A stretch of DNA of 64,000 bases from Magnetovibrio sp. PR-2 (GCF_036689815.1 NZ_JBAHUR010000001.1:310001-374000); one strand, 5' to 3'; shown: positions 37,139 through 45,344, counted from the first letter of the stretch. The notes: generated from the sequence alone by a model not told the origin. Program-made: numbers and translations.

Positions 37139-38410
37139 CTAGAAGCTATAGGTATAACCGACGTCGAAGTTCCACTGATCCATTTGCAGATCAATGGTGT
37201 TTCCGTTGTGGTTCGCGTTGTTGTCATTGGACGTCATGTTGCTGAAAGCTCGCGTCACGGCGAGGCCGACTTCATGGCCGGAGCCAATTTTGTAGGTGCC
37301 GCCTGCGCTCAAGTGATACTGCGGAACAGCCGGGGCCAAGATGTTGAACATGCCTTCATTTTCTTCGAACGCCATGGAGTTCCAGCTGCCACCTGCGCGC
37401 ACAGTCATGGCTTCATCCATTTCGTACTGAACACCCAATTTGAAGACATCCATGTCATCCCAACCAAAGCCGAGGCCAGTTTTCGTACCCAACTGTGCAG
37501 GACCAGTGGTGGCACCAACGTTGTTGGTGTTGGAAATGGATTTCACGTCATCATACATGATGCGCTTCCAGTCCAAGGCAACGGTCAAGCCGTCCATAGC
37601 TTTGTAAGCTGTAGCAAGGGTGAAGGACGCGGGGATATCCAAATCGCCACCTTCGGCAAACAGGCCGGAATAGGCGTCAAACTCGGTCATATAGGTGCGG
37701 GTGCGATACGTCACGCCCATGTCCAACTTATCGGTCATGTTGGCCAGAATGCCGAATGTGGCACCATAGCCGTATGAATAATCATAACCGTTATCCGTCA
37801 AACGACGGCTGTTGGATGATGCTGTGCCAAAGCCTTGCAGGCCGACGGCTTCGAAGCGCTGTGCGGCGATGGTGGGCGCGATGCCGACGGTCAGGTTGTC
37901 ACCGACCTTTTGGGAATAGGTAAACATAAGACCGGTTTGGGCCAAATCGATGCCTGTGCTGGCGCTGGTACAACCGCTAAAGATACAGCCCTTGTAGTTC
38001 GTGTTCATGCCACCTGAGCCGACCAGTGTCACGCCCAGAGAATATTCACCCATGTTCAGGTTTACGCCGGTAGAGGGAATATAGAACCATTCGGAATCAC
38101 TGTTGTGGGTGCCAGCGGATTCTGGGTGGCCGAAGAACACGGCGTCGCCTTCAATCGTTGACTTGCGGCGCGGCGAGAATACAGAAACGCCGAGATCAAA
38201 GCGATTGCCAAGGGCGTGCATGGCAGCCGGGTTGTTGACGGCGGCGAGGGTGTCGAGGCTCATGGCAGAGCCGGCACCGGACATGCCTTTGGATGCATTG
38301 CCGTAGCCGTTGGAGAACATGCCGTCGGTCGCCTGCGCGCTGCCGGAAGCGAGCGCCATCATGGCGGTTGCTGCACCGATCATCAGGGTGGGTTTAAAGG
38401 CTTTATTCAT
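37139..38410 (-). CDS. Outer membrane transport protein, FadL/OmpP1 type
   Basis: 423 residues from the ATG at 38410, with GGGGGAAA upstream. A signal peptide ends near ASGSAQATDG. The mature part begins FSNGYGNASKGMSGAGSAMSLD and has the NPAAM element, as in FadL-family porins that carry hydrophobic compounds across the outer membrane. Many short amphipathic strands follow and the protein ends in Phe (YTYSF), as expected for a beta-barrel. The substrate is unknown; long-chain fatty acids or aromatics are typical. It has its own terminator. Confidence 0.9.
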   Translation of the reverse strand: MNKAFKPTLMIGAATAMMALASGSAQATDGMFSNGYGNASKGMSGAGSAMSLDTLAAVNNPAAMHALGNRFDLGVSVFSPRRKSTIEGDAVFFGHPESAGTHNSDSEWFYIPSTGVNLNMGEYSLGVTLVGSGGMNTNYKGCIFSGCTSASTGIDLAQTGLMFTYSQKVGDNLTVGIAPTIAAQRFEAVGLQGFGTASSNSRRLTDNGYDYSYGYGATFGILANMTDKLDMGVTYRTRTYMTEFDAYSGLFAEGGDLDIPASFTLATAYKAMDGLTVALDWKRIMYDDVKSISNTNNVGATTGPAQLGTKTGLGFGWDDMDVFKLGVQYEMDEAMTVRAGGSWNSMAFEENEGMFNILAPAVPQYHLSAGGTYKIGSGHEVGLAVTRAFSNMTSNDNNANHNGNTIDLQMDQWNFDVGYTYSF

Positions 38411-38763
38411 AAAGGTTTCCCCCTTCTGGGCCGATCCGGGTTGTGAAACCGTGGATGGTGGGCCGCTAAATTGTTTTGTGTCGAGCCCCAAACGTTTTTT
38501 GACGTTTTTGCTTTTATGGTTGGTGCTCAGTCATCGTGTTCCCTGTAAGGATGCAAGTTTGTACCACAGCTGATCAAAAATTAAGTAGTACACATATACC
38601 ACATTCGAATTTATCTAATATGTTGCATTTATGTCATAGTTATAATGTGTTAGAACTCAGATTTGTAAGGGTATTCCCGAAGTTGGTTTCGGGGAAACCC
38701 GCAAATACACAACAAAAAACGCCGCCCACTGGGGACGGCGTTTTTCGAAAAGAAGCGGTTGGC
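38411..38763. other. AT-rich intergenic stretch with promoter and terminator
   Basis: 353 bp without a supported gene. The right part holds the terminator of the lipoprotein gene (see 38715-38745). The middle (about 38570-38670) is AT-rich and likely contains the porin promoter on the minus strand, but I cannot fix a single -35/-10 pair with confidence. Confidence 0.5.
38715..38745 (-). terminator. Intrinsic terminator of the lipoprotein gene
   Basis: AAAAACGCCG and CGGCGTTTTT pair across a CCC/GGG inner stem with a small bulge. On the minus strand it ends in a T-run, 18 bp after the lipoprotein gene's stop codon. Confidence 0.8.
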
Positions 38764-39921
38764 TTAGCGCAGGTAGAGGTGAACCTCATTGCTTTGTGCC
38801 GCGTTTAGGGTTTTGCCGGACACCGCAACGCGGGCAGGTGGCAGACCCATTTCCGTCAAGGCGCGCAACACGTCTTCGGCGTGGCGGCGCGCTTTGGTGG
38901 AGTTCAAAGCCACACGGGCGGGCCCACCTGAGGCCGGAGCCACAGCGACCAAGTCAAACGCAGCGTTGGGGCGGCGTTCGAGAACTTTGCCGACCGCGTT
39001 GTACAGCGCTTGTTGATAGGGAACCTTTTCACGGTCAAAGCGGATCACCACCAGCGGGCGGCGGCCGGATGTATCCATGGGCTTGCCGGCAATGGCGCCC
39101 GGACCGGCAGCGGTCTTGGCGACGTTGGATAGGCTTGCGCCGAAAATTTCACCCGTTTTGATGCCAGCGGCCAAGGTGTTCAGGTTCGAACGTTCCGTGG
39201 CGACATAGTTGCTTTGGCGGCGAATGTCTTCGGTGGTTTCTTTGAGCAAGCGGTCGATCAAAACAACGGTTTGATCCACTTCGTCTTGCAAAATGGCCAA
39301 TTGACGGTGGTCTTCGTCAACCGCACCGGACACGCCAAAGGCGGCGGCGGTGGATTCAGACAAATAAGAAGACATGGTGGACATGCCCGCGACCGCAGTC
39401 GCCAGCTTGTTCATCGACGCGATGCCGACGTTCAAGTTGTCCAGCGACACCTGTGCGCCATTAAATTGTTGAACCAAGATCGGGTTGCCCGGCGTGGTGC
39501 CCACTTGCAAGCGGGAATTCACGGCGGCAACGGTGCCGTGGTAATTCTGCGCACTGGCGATCATATCGGCACGCAACGTTTGCAATTGACCGTTATGGGT
39601 GCTGACCTGTTCTTGCAGGCGTTGCAGTTCGGACCGCAGCTCGATGACCTTGCGACCGACGAAGGTGCCGGTGTCTTGGCCCGGCGTGACGCCGACGGGC
39701 TCAAAGTTCGTGGTCCCCAAAAGAGGCGGCTGAGCAACCCCGCTGGTGTTTGCCACGGTTTGGGTCGGAGCCGCCGAAGCGGGTTGTGCCGCAGCACTCG
39801 GAGTATCCGAGGCCGGATCTTCACCCGTCAAAGAAGGCCACAGGGCAGATTCAGAAAAAGAGCAGGCCGGCAATATAACTGCAGCCCCCACGATCAGTGC
39901 CCGGAACTTGGAAAAATCCAT
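38764..39921 (-). CDS. Outer-membrane-associated lipoprotein with coiled coil
   Basis: 385 residues. The signal peptide ends in a lipobox (ILPAC, Cys20), so the mature protein should be lipid-anchored in the cell envelope. A Pro/Ala/Ser-rich linker (about 35-75) and a heptad-rich helix (about 85-115) follow. The C-terminal ~110 residues, with PLVVIRFDREKVPYQQALY and ARRHAEDVLRALTEMGLPPARVAV, recall an OmpA-type peptidoglycan-binding domain, though the match is partial. Function is unknown. Confidence 0.75.
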   Translation of the reverse strand: MDFSKFRALIVGAAVILPACSFSESALWPSLTGEDPASDTPSAAAQPASAAPTQTVANTSGVAQPPLLGTTNFEPVGVTPGQDTGTFVGRKVIELRSELQRLQEQVSTHNGQLQTLRADMIASAQNYHGTVAAVNSRLQVGTTPGNPILVQQFNGAQVSLDNLNVGIASMNKLATAVAGMSTMSSYLSESTAAAFGVSGAVDEDHRQLAILQDEVDQTVVLIDRLLKETTEDIRRQSNYVATERSNLNTLAAGIKTGEIFGASLSNVAKTAAGPGAIAGKPMDTSGRRPLVVIRFDREKVPYQQALYNAVGKVLERRPNAAFDLVAVAPASGGPARVALNSTKARRHAEDVLRALTEMGLPPARVAVSGKTLNAAQSNEVHLYLR

Positions 39922-40230
39922 TTCGCGCGTTCGCCTTTAAACTTGGTACCTAGTCAATCCAGGAAACGTATCCCCCAGATGCAAAGCTGAAATCATTCAA
40001 AACAATGTATTGTCCAGCCTTACAGCAATTTTGCAGCGATCTTAACGAATGCCAAAAGCGGCGGCAAGGCCCGATTTCATTAATTAGTATTTGCCTCTAA
40101 CTCTTTATAATTCGTGAAAACAGGCCCTGGCGTACAACAATGGAAAAAAAAGCGTCATCTTCCTCTTGCAAAGGGCTGCGGGCTGAGTTAGTTTCCGCCC
40201 GCTTCTGACGGATAACGTCACAAGCACCTT
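39922..40230. other. Intergenic region with tRNA promoter
   Basis: 309 bp without a gene. It holds the start region of the lipoprotein gene on the left and the tRNA promoter on the right. The centre is AT-rich, and nothing else is supported. Confidence 0.5.
40166..40194 (+). promoter_or_regulatory. Promoter of tRNA-Arg
   Basis: TTGCAA and TAGTTT are 17 bp apart and followed by a GC-rich stretch about 36 bp before the tRNA, as usual for stable RNA promoters. Confidence 0.55.
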
Positions 40231-40307
40231 GGACCCTTAGCTCAGCTGGATAGAGCATCTGACTACGAATCAGAAGGTCGGGCGTTCGAATCGCTCAGGG
40301 TCCGCCA
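40231..40307 (+). tRNA. tRNA-Arg (anticodon ACG)
   Basis: 77 bases with CCA encoded. The acceptor stem pairs GGACCCT with AGGGTCC. The anticodon stem is TCTGA/TCAGA around the loop CTACGAA, which places the anticodon ACG at 40265-40267. The T arm carries GTTCGAATC. A34 is normally converted to inosine, letting it read CGU, CGC and CGA. It has its own promoter and a terminator 8 bp later. Confidence 0.97.
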
Positions 40308-40314
40308 TCCATTC

Positions 40315-40348
40315 AAAAGGCCGGTTGCCACCATGCAACCGGCCTTTT
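40315..40348. terminator. Bidirectional terminator after tRNA-Arg
   Basis: AAAAGGCCGGTTGC and GCAACCGGCCTTTT form a perfect 14-bp stem with a 6-base loop. The plus strand continues in G-TTTT. On the minus strand it sits 12 bp after the phosphatidylserine-decarboxylase-like gene, so it serves both genes. Confidence 0.88.
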
Positions 40349-40359
40349 GTTTTACAGAT

Positions 40360-41781
40360 TTAGTCCGGGGTCCAGGGCGTTTTGGGCGCGCTGTAGGGCG
40401 TGTTCAAGATGCCGATTTGGTTGCCCATGCGGGTTTGCACGGCGGGGCTGACCATGGTGGACCCGTTCGATCCTTCGATAGGCGAAAACAGCATAATGTT
40501 CAAAGAGCCACCGAAATAGAAGTTGCCGAACTCGGTGATGCCTTTTTTGACGGCGGCTCCATTTTTGATGTTTTTGGTGTTGAACACGACCGAGCCCACG
40601 GTATCCAAACCCACAGGAATGGACGCGACATAACCTTTTAAGGTGTCCGGCGCGCCGGGCGGGCGTTGGCCTTTGGGCAGGTTGGCGTATTCCACTTCCA
40701 GCACGATCACACCACGGGTGAAGCCTTGGAACTGGCTAAAGTCCGTGCCCGGGCGTCCGACGTTGCCGTCCATGGGCACCCAGTTGGGCCAATCGCTGTA
40801 GCCAAACGTGCCGTGGGCGTAAGGATCACCGGCTTCGACGATCTCATGATAAAGAATGGTGCCGTCCACGGGACTGTGGAAGTGGTGATAGGTGTTGGGC
40901 ATCAAAACACACGCCAAACCGGTGGCACCTTGGAACTTTTCTTTCAGTGCGCTTGGTGCGTTGGCCAACAGACTATCGACGGACATGGGGATCCCTTTGA
41001 CGTCCAACACCGTGTCGCGTTGTAAGGGGTTTTCGATCAAGCTGCGCACGACTTCACCGGATTTAACCTGCACCGGCTGAACCAGCGGGTTCATGATGCA
41101 GTCGGTGGGTGAGACGATGACGTATTTACGATCCGCCATGGTCACCGGGCGCGACGGATAGGTGCCGGTCGTGGGATCCATGATCAGATTGCGCGCAAAA
41201 AACTGGTTCCAGCTTTTATATTCGCTGGCTTGTTGCAGCACGTAATCTTTGATCTCCAAGCGGGGGTCGGCCACCCATTCGGCCACCTTGCCGGTGGACG
41301 ACGCGCTGTCCATGTGGGCTTTGTATTCTTCATTGAACTTGATCAGGAAGTTTTTCACGCCGTTGACGGCAGGTGTATTGGGATCACCTTTGACCAAAGC
41401 CACACCCTTGTCGTTGTGGTTATAGAGCCATGCGAAGTATTGGATGGAATCCAGCGCATTGTCGTTGGTGCCGCTGATTTGTGGCAGCAAAACGCAGACT
41501 TGGTCGTAAAAGGCCTTCACGGCATCTTTGAGTTCTTTGCCGTTGGAAGCCTGGGTTTTCCACGGGTTTTCAACGCTGCCCCCATATTTGTAGCCATATG
41601 GCAGGGGCTTTAGGCCGTCATAGGCTGCCTGAAAGGCGTTTTGCAGCGGTTTGTGTTTGGCGTACTGGTCGTCCAGATAGTCCAGCGAGCCTTGGCACGG
41701 CGATTTCGCCGAGGCCACCGTCGCGCTAAAGCTCACAGCCAATGCGCAGACGCTTGAAATCAAAAAGTTGTGCAGTTTCAT
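40360..41781 (-). CDS. Exported phosphatidylserine decarboxylase-like protein
   Basis: 473 residues with a signal peptide (about 1-25, cleavage near ASAKS), unusual for this family. GGAGG precedes the ATG. An N-terminal region (about 30-175) recalls the extra domain of some decarboxylases. The catalytic part has YKSWNQFFARNL, Asp227 in SPTD, the His-rich PNTYHHFHSPVDG (297-306), and the self-cleavage site FGGSL at 423-427, where most members have a GST triplet. Ser426, the pyruvoyl precursor, is kept but the next residue is Leu. It probably decarboxylates a phospholipid or another amino-acid-like substrate in the periplasm; the substrate is unproven. Confidence 0.85.
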   Translation of the reverse strand: MKLHNFLISSVCALAVSFSATVASAKSPCQGSLDYLDDQYAKHKPLQNAFQAAYDGLKPLPYGYKYGGSVENPWKTQASNGKELKDAVKAFYDQVCVLLPQISGTNDNALDSIQYFAWLYNHNDKGVALVKGDPNTPAVNGVKNFLIKFNEEYKAHMDSASSTGKVAEWVADPRLEIKDYVLQQASEYKSWNQFFARNLIMDPTTGTYPSRPVTMADRKYVIVSPTDCIMNPLVQPVQVKSGEVVRSLIENPLQRDTVLDVKGIPMSVDSLLANAPSALKEKFQGATGLACVLMPNTYHHFHSPVDGTILYHEIVEAGDPYAHGTFGYSDWPNWVPMDGNVGRPGTDFSQFQGFTRGVIVLEVEYANLPKGQRPPGAPDTLKGYVASIPVGLDTVGSVVFNTKNIKNGAAVKKGITEFGNFYFGGSLNIMLFSPIEGSNGSTMVSPAVQTRMGNQIGILNTPYSAPKTPWTPD

Positions 41782-41849
41782 GATGTACTCCTCCCTTGTG
41801 CAACTTTAGGGATAGTTCAGGGCGGAATGCAATATATAAATGGTTGTTG

Positions 41850-41863
41850 ATACCAATTGGTAT
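41850..41863. promoter_or_regulatory. Palindromic operator candidate between divergent genes
   Basis: ATACCAATTGGTAT is a perfect 14-bp palindrome placed between the decarboxylase-like gene and the divergent small secreted protein gene, next to TATATAAA. It could control both genes. No known regulator motif was matched. Confidence 0.45.
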
Positions 41864-41939
41864 ATAAAGAACAATTCATACAACCTATGATTAGGTATGT
41901 CGCTCTGCGGCAGTTTTCAATCTCTCAGGGGGAAATGTT

Positions 41940-42395
41940 ATGTTTAAGAGTGTTACGGGATTGGCTTTGGCATTGGTGATTGGGGCCACTGGCTCTGCGG
42001 CTCTGGCGGATGGCCATGGCGGCAAAACGGGCGTGAATGCGTTTCGTGCGTGTTATGGCACAGCCACCAACGGCCATGTCGTTGGCGCGCCGTCGCTGAA
42101 TTTACAAATGGTTGTCGACAATATGCCGGACAAGAAAGCCATGGGCACCGGCACGGTGACGTGGGCTTCGGTTGGTCCGAATTTTAAACCCATCAAGACC
42201 GAGGTCAAAGGCCCTTGGTACTTCATGTGCACCATGAAATCGTGCTCCGTTCGCTGGGACTTCAAAAGTGCGCCGGGTGCGCCGGGCTTGGAAGGCTCTC
42301 TGGTTGCGCCCAACTGGGGGGCTCCGGGTACCGCACGCTACGAATTCAAAGGCGGCCCGGGTACCGTTGTTCAGCCCATGGCCGTTTGCAACTAA
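41940..42395 (+). CDS. Small secreted protein with four cysteines
   Basis: 151 residues with a signal peptide (cleavage near ALADG). The mature protein has Cys38, Cys97, Cys102 and Cys150, which could form two disulfides, and many Gly, Thr and Val residues suggesting beta structure. Motifs include FRACYGTATNGH and WYFMCTMKSCSVRWDF. I do not recognise the family. It diverges from the decarboxylase-like gene across a palindrome, which may mean shared control. Confidence 0.7.
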   Translation: MFKSVTGLALALVIGATGSAALADGHGGKTGVNAFRACYGTATNGHVVGAPSLNLQMVVDNMPDKKAMGTGTVTWASVGPNFKPIKTEVKGPWYFMCTMKSCSVRWDFKSAPGAPGLEGSLVAPNWGAPGTARYEFKGGPGTVVQPMAVCN

Positions 42396-42421
42396 CCCAA
42401 CTGGGTCCTACCAAACTTATG

Positions 42422-42450
42422 CGGAGCGGCTTGGCCGCTCCGTTTTTTTT
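42422..42450 (+). terminator. Intrinsic terminator of the small secreted protein gene
   Basis: CGGAGCGGC and GCCGCTCCG form a perfect 9-bp stem with a 3-base loop, followed by eight T. Confidence 0.92.
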
Positions 42451-42477
42451 GGGTGGGTAGGTTTGAGCCCACAGGGA

Positions 42478-43800
42478 TCAATCGGTGTTGAGCGCTTGGA
42501 TTTTGCGGTAAAGCTTGCGTTCGCTCAGCCCCAGTTTATCCGCAAGCTCCTTGCGCGTGCCCTTAAAACGGGCGAGTGCGTTTTTAAGGTAGCGCTGCTC
42601 GGCCTCTTCCAAGGTGACCAACGGTTCGGACAGTTCCGTTTCGAAATCCAGGCCATTGCCGCTTTGTAAAACCATTTCCATGGGCAGGCAGTCGGGCGTG
42701 ATGGGATTGCCGTCGGCCAAAAGGGCGGCGCGCTCCAAGATGTTGCGCAGTTCGCGAATGTTGCCGGGATAGGCATAAGCATAGAGCATGCGACGCGCAT
42801 CGTCGTCGATGCTGAGCTCTTGGCCCGGTGCCACGCGCTGCCAGATGGACGGGATCAACACGGCCAAGTCGTCCACCCGTTCGCGTAAAGACGGCAACAA
42901 GATGGGAAAGATGTTGATGCGGAAATACAAATCTTCGCGAAAACGCCCGTCTTTGACCATGTCCTTTAAATTGCGGTGGGTGGCGCAGATGAGACGGAAT
43001 TTCGCTTGGCGCGGTTCCGTTGAGCCGACCCGGCGAAACGTCGAGGTTTCCAAAAGCCGCAACAGCTTCACTTGCATGGGCAGCGGAATGTCGCCGATTT
43101 CATCTAAGAAAAGCGTGCCACCGCTGGCGGCTTCGACCAGGCCGCGCTTTTGGGCCAGTGCCCCTGTGAACGCCCCTTTTTCGTGACCGAACAGTTCGCT
43201 TTCAAACAGGCTTTCGGTCAGGCCCGAACATTCCACCGGGACAAACGGCTTGTCGTGGCGTTCAGACGCTTGATGAACGGCTTGGGCGACCATTTCTTTA
43301 CCAACCCCGGTTTCGCCCAACAATAAGGCGGTGGCATCGGTGGGGGCGACGCGCTGAACCAAGTCGAGCATGCGGCTGAACGCTTGGGAGCGGCCGATGA
43401 GGCCCTGGGCTTCGGGTGTGGCGCTGGCGATGGTGGAGTGGCGCATGATCTCGACAACATGGGTGATGTTGCCGTGTTCGTCGTGAACCGGGTGCGTTTC
43501 CACGTCCACGTGCTCTTCGCCGTGCTCGGTATGGTGAAGATGCAAAACGCGTTTTTTGGTGTTCGACGCACAGGTGCCGTCCAACGGACAACTTTCCCCC
43601 GCCCGGTCGCACGGCGTGTTGAAGTGGTGCGAGACCTCATAACAAAACCGCCCAATGACATTATCACCATAAAGTGCGTGGTAAGCTTCGTTGGCGGCAA
43701 CGATGCGGTATTCGGGGGTGAGCAACGCGGCGGGTTCCGAAATGGCCGAAAGCAGTTCGCCCGTTTCGGGGGGGGAAGTGGTGGCTGTGAACTCTGTCAT
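42478..43800 (-). CDS. Sigma54-dependent activator with Cys/His-rich PAS domain
   Basis: 440 residues from the ATG at 43800. The N-terminal PAS-like domain (about 15-125) has unusual residues: Cys53, His58, His59, Cys64, Cys71, Cys77, then a His-rich stretch (88-109), so it may bind a metal, heme or Fe-S group. The AAA+ domain has Walker A GETGVGKE and the sigma54 contact loop GAFTGA, and the arginine-rich ATPase end is intact. The C-terminus is a Fis-type HTH ([18 protein letters not shown]). No receiver domain, so it senses directly. Two palindromes lie just upstream of its start. Confidence 0.93.
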   Translation of the reverse strand: MTEFTATTSPPETGELLSAISEPAALLTPEYRIVAANEAYHALYGDNVIGRFCYEVSHHFNTPCDRAGESCPLDGTCASNTKKRVLHLHHTEHGEEHVDVETHPVHDEHGNITHVVEIMRHSTIASATPEAQGLIGRSQAFSRMLDLVQRVAPTDATALLLGETGVGKEMVAQAVHQASERHDKPFVPVECSGLTESLFESELFGHEKGAFTGALAQKRGLVEAASGGTLFLDEIGDIPLPMQVKLLRLLETSTFRRVGSTEPRQAKFRLICATHRNLKDMVKDGRFREDLYFRINIFPILLPSLRERVDDLAVLIPSIWQRVAPGQELSIDDDARRMLYAYAYPGNIRELRNILERAALLADGNPITPDCLPMEMVLQSGNGLDFETELSEPLVTLEEAEQRYLKNALARFKGTRKELADKLGLSERKLYRKIQALNTD

Positions 43801-43811
43801 AAAGGGCATTC

Positions 43812-43860
43812 TGACAAATTTGTCATGACATCGCAAATAAAACTGACATATATGTCAGTT
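43812..43860. promoter_or_regulatory. Twin palindromes, likely activator binding sites
   Basis: TGACAAATTTGTCA (43812-43825) and TGACATATATGTCA (43844-43857) share TGACA-N4-TGTCA; the second extends to a perfect 20-bp palindrome. Their centres are 32 bp apart, about three helical turns. They sit 12 bp before the sigma54 activator gene's start and about 120 bp before the promoter at 43978, as expected for upstream activator sites plus autoregulation. Bases 43861-43977 are AT-rich and could bend. Confidence 0.7.
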
Positions 43861-43977
43861 TTAGGGTGAGGTTTGGCGCGGTGTTTAGAAGCAATATGTT
43901 AAGAGGTATGCGTTTATCGCGTTGTAAATAAGGCGGAATATAAAAAGGTTATGACATTGTTATAAAGCTGCACGGAG

Positions 43978-43994
43978 TTGGCATAGTTTCTGCT
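43978..43994 (+). promoter_or_regulatory. Sigma54-type (-24/-12) promoter
   Basis: TTGGCATAGTTTCTGCT matches YTGGCAYG-N4-YTGCW: GG at 43980-43981 and GC at 43992-43993, 12 bp apart as required. The predicted start is near 44005. The palindromic sites upstream and the sigma54 activator gene next door support it. Confidence 0.65.
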
Positions 43995-44004
43995 GTGTAA
44001 GGTG

Positions 44005-44182
44005 AAAACGTACAACTCCCAATTACGTACTTCCATGCTGACTGCATAACTAGAGACACCACGAGCCCGATATGGGGATAGCCTTCTCCCTCCCCCTCAG
44101 AGCTTTTCCATAAACGGCAAGTGGTGTCTCGCTCTTTTCCAAAGAGCCGTATTGGGCAAAGACCGATCAAGGAGAGGCGTCA
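44005..44182 (+). other. Structured leader of the sigma54 unit
   Basis: The stretch from the predicted start to the micropeptide has a 10-bp stem (GAGACACCAC at 44053-44062 with GTGGTGTCTC at 44121-44130) enclosing a C-rich loop, then a second hairpin (GCTCTT...AAGAGC at 44131-44147). The strong ribosome site AAGGAG follows. It may be a regulatory leader or a small RNA. Confidence 0.45.
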
Positions 44183-44260
44183 ATGGACATCTTGTTTTGG
44201 TTATTATCTTTTGTCGTTCTTGGATTTTTGGGCATGACCGTGGCGACGGTTATGGATTGA
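44183..44260 (+). CDS. 25-residue membrane micropeptide
   Basis: It starts MDILFWLLSFVV and ends TVATVMD. Residues 3-17 are strongly hydrophobic, with Asp near each end, which fits a single membrane helix. AAGGAG sits 8 bases before the ATG. The 5' leader, the sigma54-type promoter and the terminator 38 bp later bound it as a gene of its own. Size and hydrophobicity recall subunits such as CydX or KdpF, but the sequence is not one I recognise. Coding potential rests on the ribosome site and context, so it remains a prediction. Confidence 0.55.
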   Translation: MDILFWLLSFVVLGFLGMTVATVMD

Positions 44261-44297
44261 CCCCGAAACGCACCCATAACATCTCCGCAGATACTTC

Positions 44298-44328
44298 GGG
44301 GCTCGGTTTCGACCAAGCCCCTTTTTTT
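44298..44328 (+). terminator. Intrinsic terminator of the micropeptide unit
   Basis: GGGGCT pairs with AGCCCC, with an inner GG/CC after one mismatch, followed by seven T. It ends just before the stop codon of the gene on the opposite strand. Confidence 0.85.
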
Positions 44329-44329
44329 G

Positions 44330-44674
44330 TCAGTTGATGAAACGATGCAGTTCAACGGGCTGACCGCTCTGGATGTCGCCAAGTGCGCGCATGAAGCTGT
44401 TGGCATTGTCGCGAATGCGTGGCGGTGGCGAAACGTTCAGCATACGCTTTAACGCGCGCAGGTCTTTTGGCGAAAGCGAAGCGTTGGTCCGGCTCAGTTC
44501 GGCCTGAAAATTGTCTAGGTTGAAGGTCTTGCCCTGGGCCTTTAACGTCAAGGCCGCTTCGAACAGGGTTTGGTAGGGGGCGTAGCGGAACCTGCCCGCC
44601 AATACGGTCTCGCAGGGGGCACCATGCAAGACGGACCAGATCACAGCTTTTTCGGGGCTCAAGGCATTACACAT
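44330..44674 (-). CDS. Small helical protein of unknown function
   Basis: 114 residues. No signal or membrane segment. The sequence AVIWSVLHGAPCETVLAGRF...YQTLFEAALTLKAQGKTFNLDNFQAEL has the rhythm of a helical bundle and weakly recalls the N-terminal domain of DnaB-type helicases, but this is only a resemblance. It converges on the micropeptide unit. The 46-bp gap to the methyltransferase start at the other side suggests co-transcription after that gene. Confidence 0.6.
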   Translation of the reverse strand: MCNALSPEKAVIWSVLHGAPCETVLAGRFRYAPYQTLFEAALTLKAQGKTFNLDNFQAELSRTNASLSPKDLRALKRMLNVSPPPRIRDNANSFMRALGDIQSGQPVELHRFIN

Positions 44675-44720
44675 GATCTCAATGTATGGCCGAAAAGGAT
44701 GTGATCAAGCCCGGTGAGGA

Positions 44721-45344
44721 TCAGAGAGGCTTTTGCGCGATGATAAACATGGCTGGCCCTGACGTGGGCTGCCAGTGGCGCATAATTGAAAAGCCTGCGT
44801 TTTGCATTTCCGCCAGCAGCACGGGTGGGGCGATAAAGTTCACCTTGGGAAGCAAGCCCAAAGCTGCCCCAATGGGCAAGACCAGCCCCAACAGACGCAT
44901 CAGTCCCACGATGCAAACGGTCGAAGAGACAAAATATCCGCCGGGCTTAAGCATACGATAGGTTTCACGCAGCACGTTTTGGCGGTCATCAACCAGGTGC
45001 AAAATACTGTGGGCCATAATCATGTCGAAACGTGCATCCGGTTCATTCAAGTCTTCGATGGAGGATTGCTTGAACGTGACGTTTTCAATGTTCGCTTTTT
45101 CAGCTTTGCCTTGGGCAATGCCAACCATGGCTTGGGAAAGATCAATGGCCAGGACATGGTGCACAAACGGCGCGTGCCTCAGTGCCGTCGTGCCGGTGCC
45201 GCACGCCAGTTCCAAAATATCCATGTCCGCGTGCAGATACTCTTGCGTCTGTGCAAGCTTACGTTCGTAAGCTTCTGGATCGCCAACGGGTTGTTTGGCG
45301 TACTTTGGGGCAATTTTGTCCCAAAAATGAGCGGATTTATTCAT
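44721..45344 (-). CDS. Class I SAM-dependent methyltransferase
   Basis: 207 residues. Motif I is ILELACGTGTTALRH, followed by IDLSQAMVGIAQGKA and the post-motif region MIMAHSILHLVDD. The fold is like UbiE/COQ5-type small-molecule methyltransferases. A hydrophobic stretch (about residues 145-175) may touch the membrane. It diverges from a LysR-type regulator across a palindrome, so that regulator is the likely controller. The substrate is unknown. Confidence 0.87.
   Translation of the reverse strand: MNKSAHFWDKIAPKYAKQPVGDPEAYERKLAQTQEYLHADMDILELACGTGTTALRHAPFVHHVLAIDLSQAMVGIAQGKAEKANIENVTFKQSSIEDLNEPDARFDMIMAHSILHLVDDRQNVLRETYRMLKPGGYFVSSTVCIVGLMRLLGLVLPIGAALGLLPKVNFIAPPVLLAEMQNAGFSIMRHWQPTSGPAMFIIAQKPL

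Noticed and set aside
43949-44170. 73-codon minus-strand frame across the sigma54 promoter region
   Set aside because: No ribosome site and no recognisable protein; it conflicts with the promoter and leader structure on the plus strand.
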